Assembly: GCA_035711465.1 (NCBI GenBank)
Contig: DASTCC010000446.1
Coordinates: 1-8,048, forward strand
DNA length: 8,048 nucleotides
Source of the DNA: DASTCC01 sp035711465
GTDB lineage: Bacteria; Acidobacteriota; Vicinamibacteria; Vicinamibacterales; SCN-69-37
Direction: 5' to 3'
In this document: positions 7,034-8,048 of the stretch, one piece after another
Numbering within the stretch: position 1 is the stretch's first letter
How the letters are laid out: the number at the start of each line of letters is the position of its first letter
Notes under the pieces: model-generated
Databases searched by the model: none
The model's input: only the letters and a program-made list of their open reading frames with translations
Told to the model about the DNA's origin: nothing
Translations under genes and position numbers: made by a program

Positions 7034-7330
7034 ATGCGTCCGGCGCGGTTGGTTCTGCTGCTCTTCCTGGTCGCTCAACTCTGGGACGGCGTCTTTACTT
7101 ACGCCGCGGTCCACGCCTACGGCATCGAAGCCGAGGGCAACCAGATCATCAGCACGTGGATGACGCTGGTCGGACCGGCGCCGACGATCCTGGTCGCGAA
7201 GATCCTCGCCAGCGCCTGCGGCCTGCTCCTCTACATCAAGGGCGTCCACCGGACGCTGGCCCTGCTGACGCTGATCTACGCCGCCGCCGCGATCGGACCG
7301 TGGCTCGTGATTTTTCACGGACTGCGGTGA
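7034..7330 (+). CDS. Small DUF5658-like integral membrane protein
   Basis: A 98-residue protein that is almost entirely hydrophobic, with about three membrane segments: roughly residues 4-27, 45-70 and 74-94. The first helix contains a buried Asp (LWDGVFTY, Asp18), followed by a polar turn (GIEAEGNQI) and then GPAPTILVAKILAS. The layout (helix with D and T, short loop with E and N, then a GP...K helix) resembles the DUF5658 family as I remember it. That family has no established function. It is preceded by a plausible ribosome site and uses the same codon style as its neighbours, so it is likely a real gene. It follows pntB on the same strand at 123 bp, which is loose for an operon, and a separate promoter is likely. 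It converges on the kinase-like gene across a fold-back repeat. Confidence 0.75.
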   Translation: MRPARLVLLLFLVAQLWDGVFTYAAVHAYGIEAEGNQIISTWMTLVGPAPTILVAKILASACGLLLYIKGVHRTLALLTLIYAAAAIGPWLVIFHGLR

Positions 7331-7339
7331 CTCTGACGA

Positions 7340-7440
7340 GACTCAGAACTGAAAACTCAAGACGAGTTCACATGTTCGAACCCGGTGCCTCGGCACCGGA
7401 GAGAACCTCGTTCGCAGTTTTAAGTTTTGAGTTTTGAGTC
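7340..7440. repeat. 101-bp imperfect palindrome with 7-bp repeat arms
   Basis: Bases 7340-7363 pair with 7417-7440 in register over 24 positions: 20 Watson-Crick pairs, 2 G-T wobbles (7346, 7361) and 2 mismatches (7351, 7358). Each arm is a run of 7-mers: ACTCAGA, ACTGAAA, ACTCAAG on the left, and GTTTTAA, GTTTTGA, GTTTTGA on the right. Further in, GAGTTC (7364-7369) pairs with GAAC-CTC (7403-7409). At the centre CCGGTGCC (7382-7389) pairs perfectly with GGCACCGG (7392-7399). The base composition of the arms is unlike the surrounding genes. It fills nearly the whole gap between two convergent genes. It could be a dispersed repeat of the REP or MITE sort, a two-way terminator, or both. There is no coding potential. 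Confidence 0.85.
7382..7440. terminator. Candidate bidirectional terminator within the palindrome
   Basis: The GC-rich inner hairpin (7382-7399) is followed on the plus strand by a T-rich tract (7418-7435, three TTTT runs), and the left arm gives a shorter T-rich tract on the minus strand. The gap between hairpin and Ts is about 18 nt, too long for a classic intrinsic terminator. The outer stem would have to take part, or termination would be imprecise. The location between two converging gene ends fits a two-way terminator. Confidence 0.35.
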
Positions 7441-7446
7441 CTTCCG

Positions 7447-8048
7447 TCACACCGGTCTATTCAAATTCAACCTGATCGAGCAGCCGGCGCGATCGGCGCG
7501 GACGAAGATGGCGTCGCCGCCGGATTGTTCGGCCGCCGCTTTAGCCGTCGCGGCGCCGAGCGTCGCGAGCCAGTCGCCCGGCCGGCCGGCGAAGTTCGGA
7601 TCGAAGAATCGCGGCGCGAGATCTGCGGGCACCGGCACGTCGTCCTGGGCGATCTCGATCGTGCGCAAGTCGCCGCCAGAGGCAACGGCCGTGAGGCGGA
7701 TCGTGACGCCCTCGGCGTCGCCGATGAGCGCGAGCATCGCCAGCACCGCGCCGGAGACGCCGGCGACGATCAGCGATTCGTCGACGACGACGGCGGTGGT
7801 CCAGTCCGAGGAGTGGAGGCGAAGCGCCACGCCGCTCAGCCGGCACTCGGCAGCGAAGCGCTCGCGGATCTGCGCGAAGAGCACGCCGAGCTGGCGCGAC
7901 TTCGGATACACGCGATGCGACCGCTCGACCACTTGCGTCGCCTGCAGCATCCAGGACGCGCGCCAGGCCTGCGCGCGAATGAGATCGGCACTGACCCGCC
8001 GCGTCAAGGGCGAGGCCTCGACCGCGAGCAGCGCTGACGTGTTCTCGA
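7447..8048 (-). CDS. Histidine-kinase-like protein with degenerate ATPase domain, C-terminal part (cut by right edge)
   Basis: The frame is open from the right edge to the TGA at 7449-7447, giving 199 visible residues. A TTG at 8007 could be a start, but coding continues upstream without a stop, so I treat the gene as partial. About residues 1-45 are helical, like a kinase dimerisation helix, with no obvious phospho-accepting H-box. From about 50 on the pattern follows a GHKL/HATPase_c fold. A region in the N-box position lacks the usual Asn (VVVDESLIVAGVSGAVLAML). IEIAQDDVPVPADLAPRFFD stands where DxGxGI...RIFEPF is normal. GDWLATLGAATAKAAAEQSG stands where GxGLGL...HGG is normal. It ends with IRLNLNRP, like the last strand of the fold. 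The ATP-binding glycines are missing, so it is probably not an active kinase. It may be a partner or pseudokinase, or an unrelated protein with a similar pattern. Confidence 0.65.
   Translation of the reverse strand, partial: ENTSALLAVEASPLTRRVSADLIRAQAWRASWMLQATQVVERSHRVYPKSRQLGVLFAQIRERFAAECRLSGVALRLHSSDWTTAVVVDESLIVAGVSGAVLAMLALIGDAEGVTIRLTAVASGGDLRTIEIAQDDVPVPADLAPRFFDPNFAGRPGDWLATLGAATAKAAAEQSGGDAIFVRADRAGCSIRLNLNRPV

Noticed and set aside
7374..7383. GTTCGAACCC, resembling a tRNA T-loop
   Set aside because: The flanking bases do not form a T-stem, and no anticodon arm or acceptor stem is present. It is part of the palindromic element.
8005..8007. TTG at 8007 as the true start of the kinase-like protein
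   Set aside because: The reading frame continues upstream to the window edge with protein-like sequence, and the ATPase-like fold would normally be preceded by more protein. It is better treated as partial.

Overview
This GC-rich window (codon third positions mostly G or C) looks like chromosomal DNA of an uncultured or little-studied soil-type bacterium. My best guess is Acidobacteriota, possibly Vicinamibacteria-like. That rests on the mix of a PEP-CTERM secreted protein, a run of efflux adaptor genes, a fused PntA, a DUF5658-like small membrane protein and a TTTTGAG-type fold-back repeat between genes. No rRNA or marker gene here proves it. I see no tRNA, rRNA, CRISPR array, transposase, phage gene or origin.

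Left part (1-2777, minus strand): three consecutive HlyD/MacA-type periplasmic adaptor genes, read from right to left. The first (1704-2777) and second (463-1707) encode predicted lipoproteins and overlap by an ATGA. The third starts at 439, has a membrane-anchor N terminus and runs off the left edge. The permease and ATPase they presumably serve would lie beyond the left edge. Next to them is a lone secreted protein gene (2958-3689, minus) with a signal peptide, a THxN-type motif and a C-terminal PEP-CTERM sorting signal. A perfect 10-bp GC-rich hairpin lies just after its stop.

Centre (3918-6910, plus strand): pntA and pntB, overlapping by ATGA, encode a complete proton-translocating NAD(P) transhydrogenase, which uses the proton gradient to make NADPH from NADH. 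This is the most secure part of the annotation. PntA is the fused (E. coli-like) form, with an unusually long Pro/Ala/Lys linker between the NAD-binding domain and the membrane domain.

Right part: a 98-residue DUF5658-like membrane protein (7034-7330, plus) sits after a 123-bp AT-richer gap. It converges on a gene entering from the right edge (7447-8048, minus) whose product ends in what looks like a degenerate histidine-kinase ATPase domain. Between the two is a 101-bp near-palindrome (7340-7440) with arms built from 7-bp repeats and an 8-bp inner hairpin. It is probably a dispersed repeat and/or a two-way terminator, and is the most interesting non-coding object here.

I did not find a clearly new multi-gene system. 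The items most worth a second look are the fold-back repeat, the triple adaptor run and the degenerate kinase-like protein.
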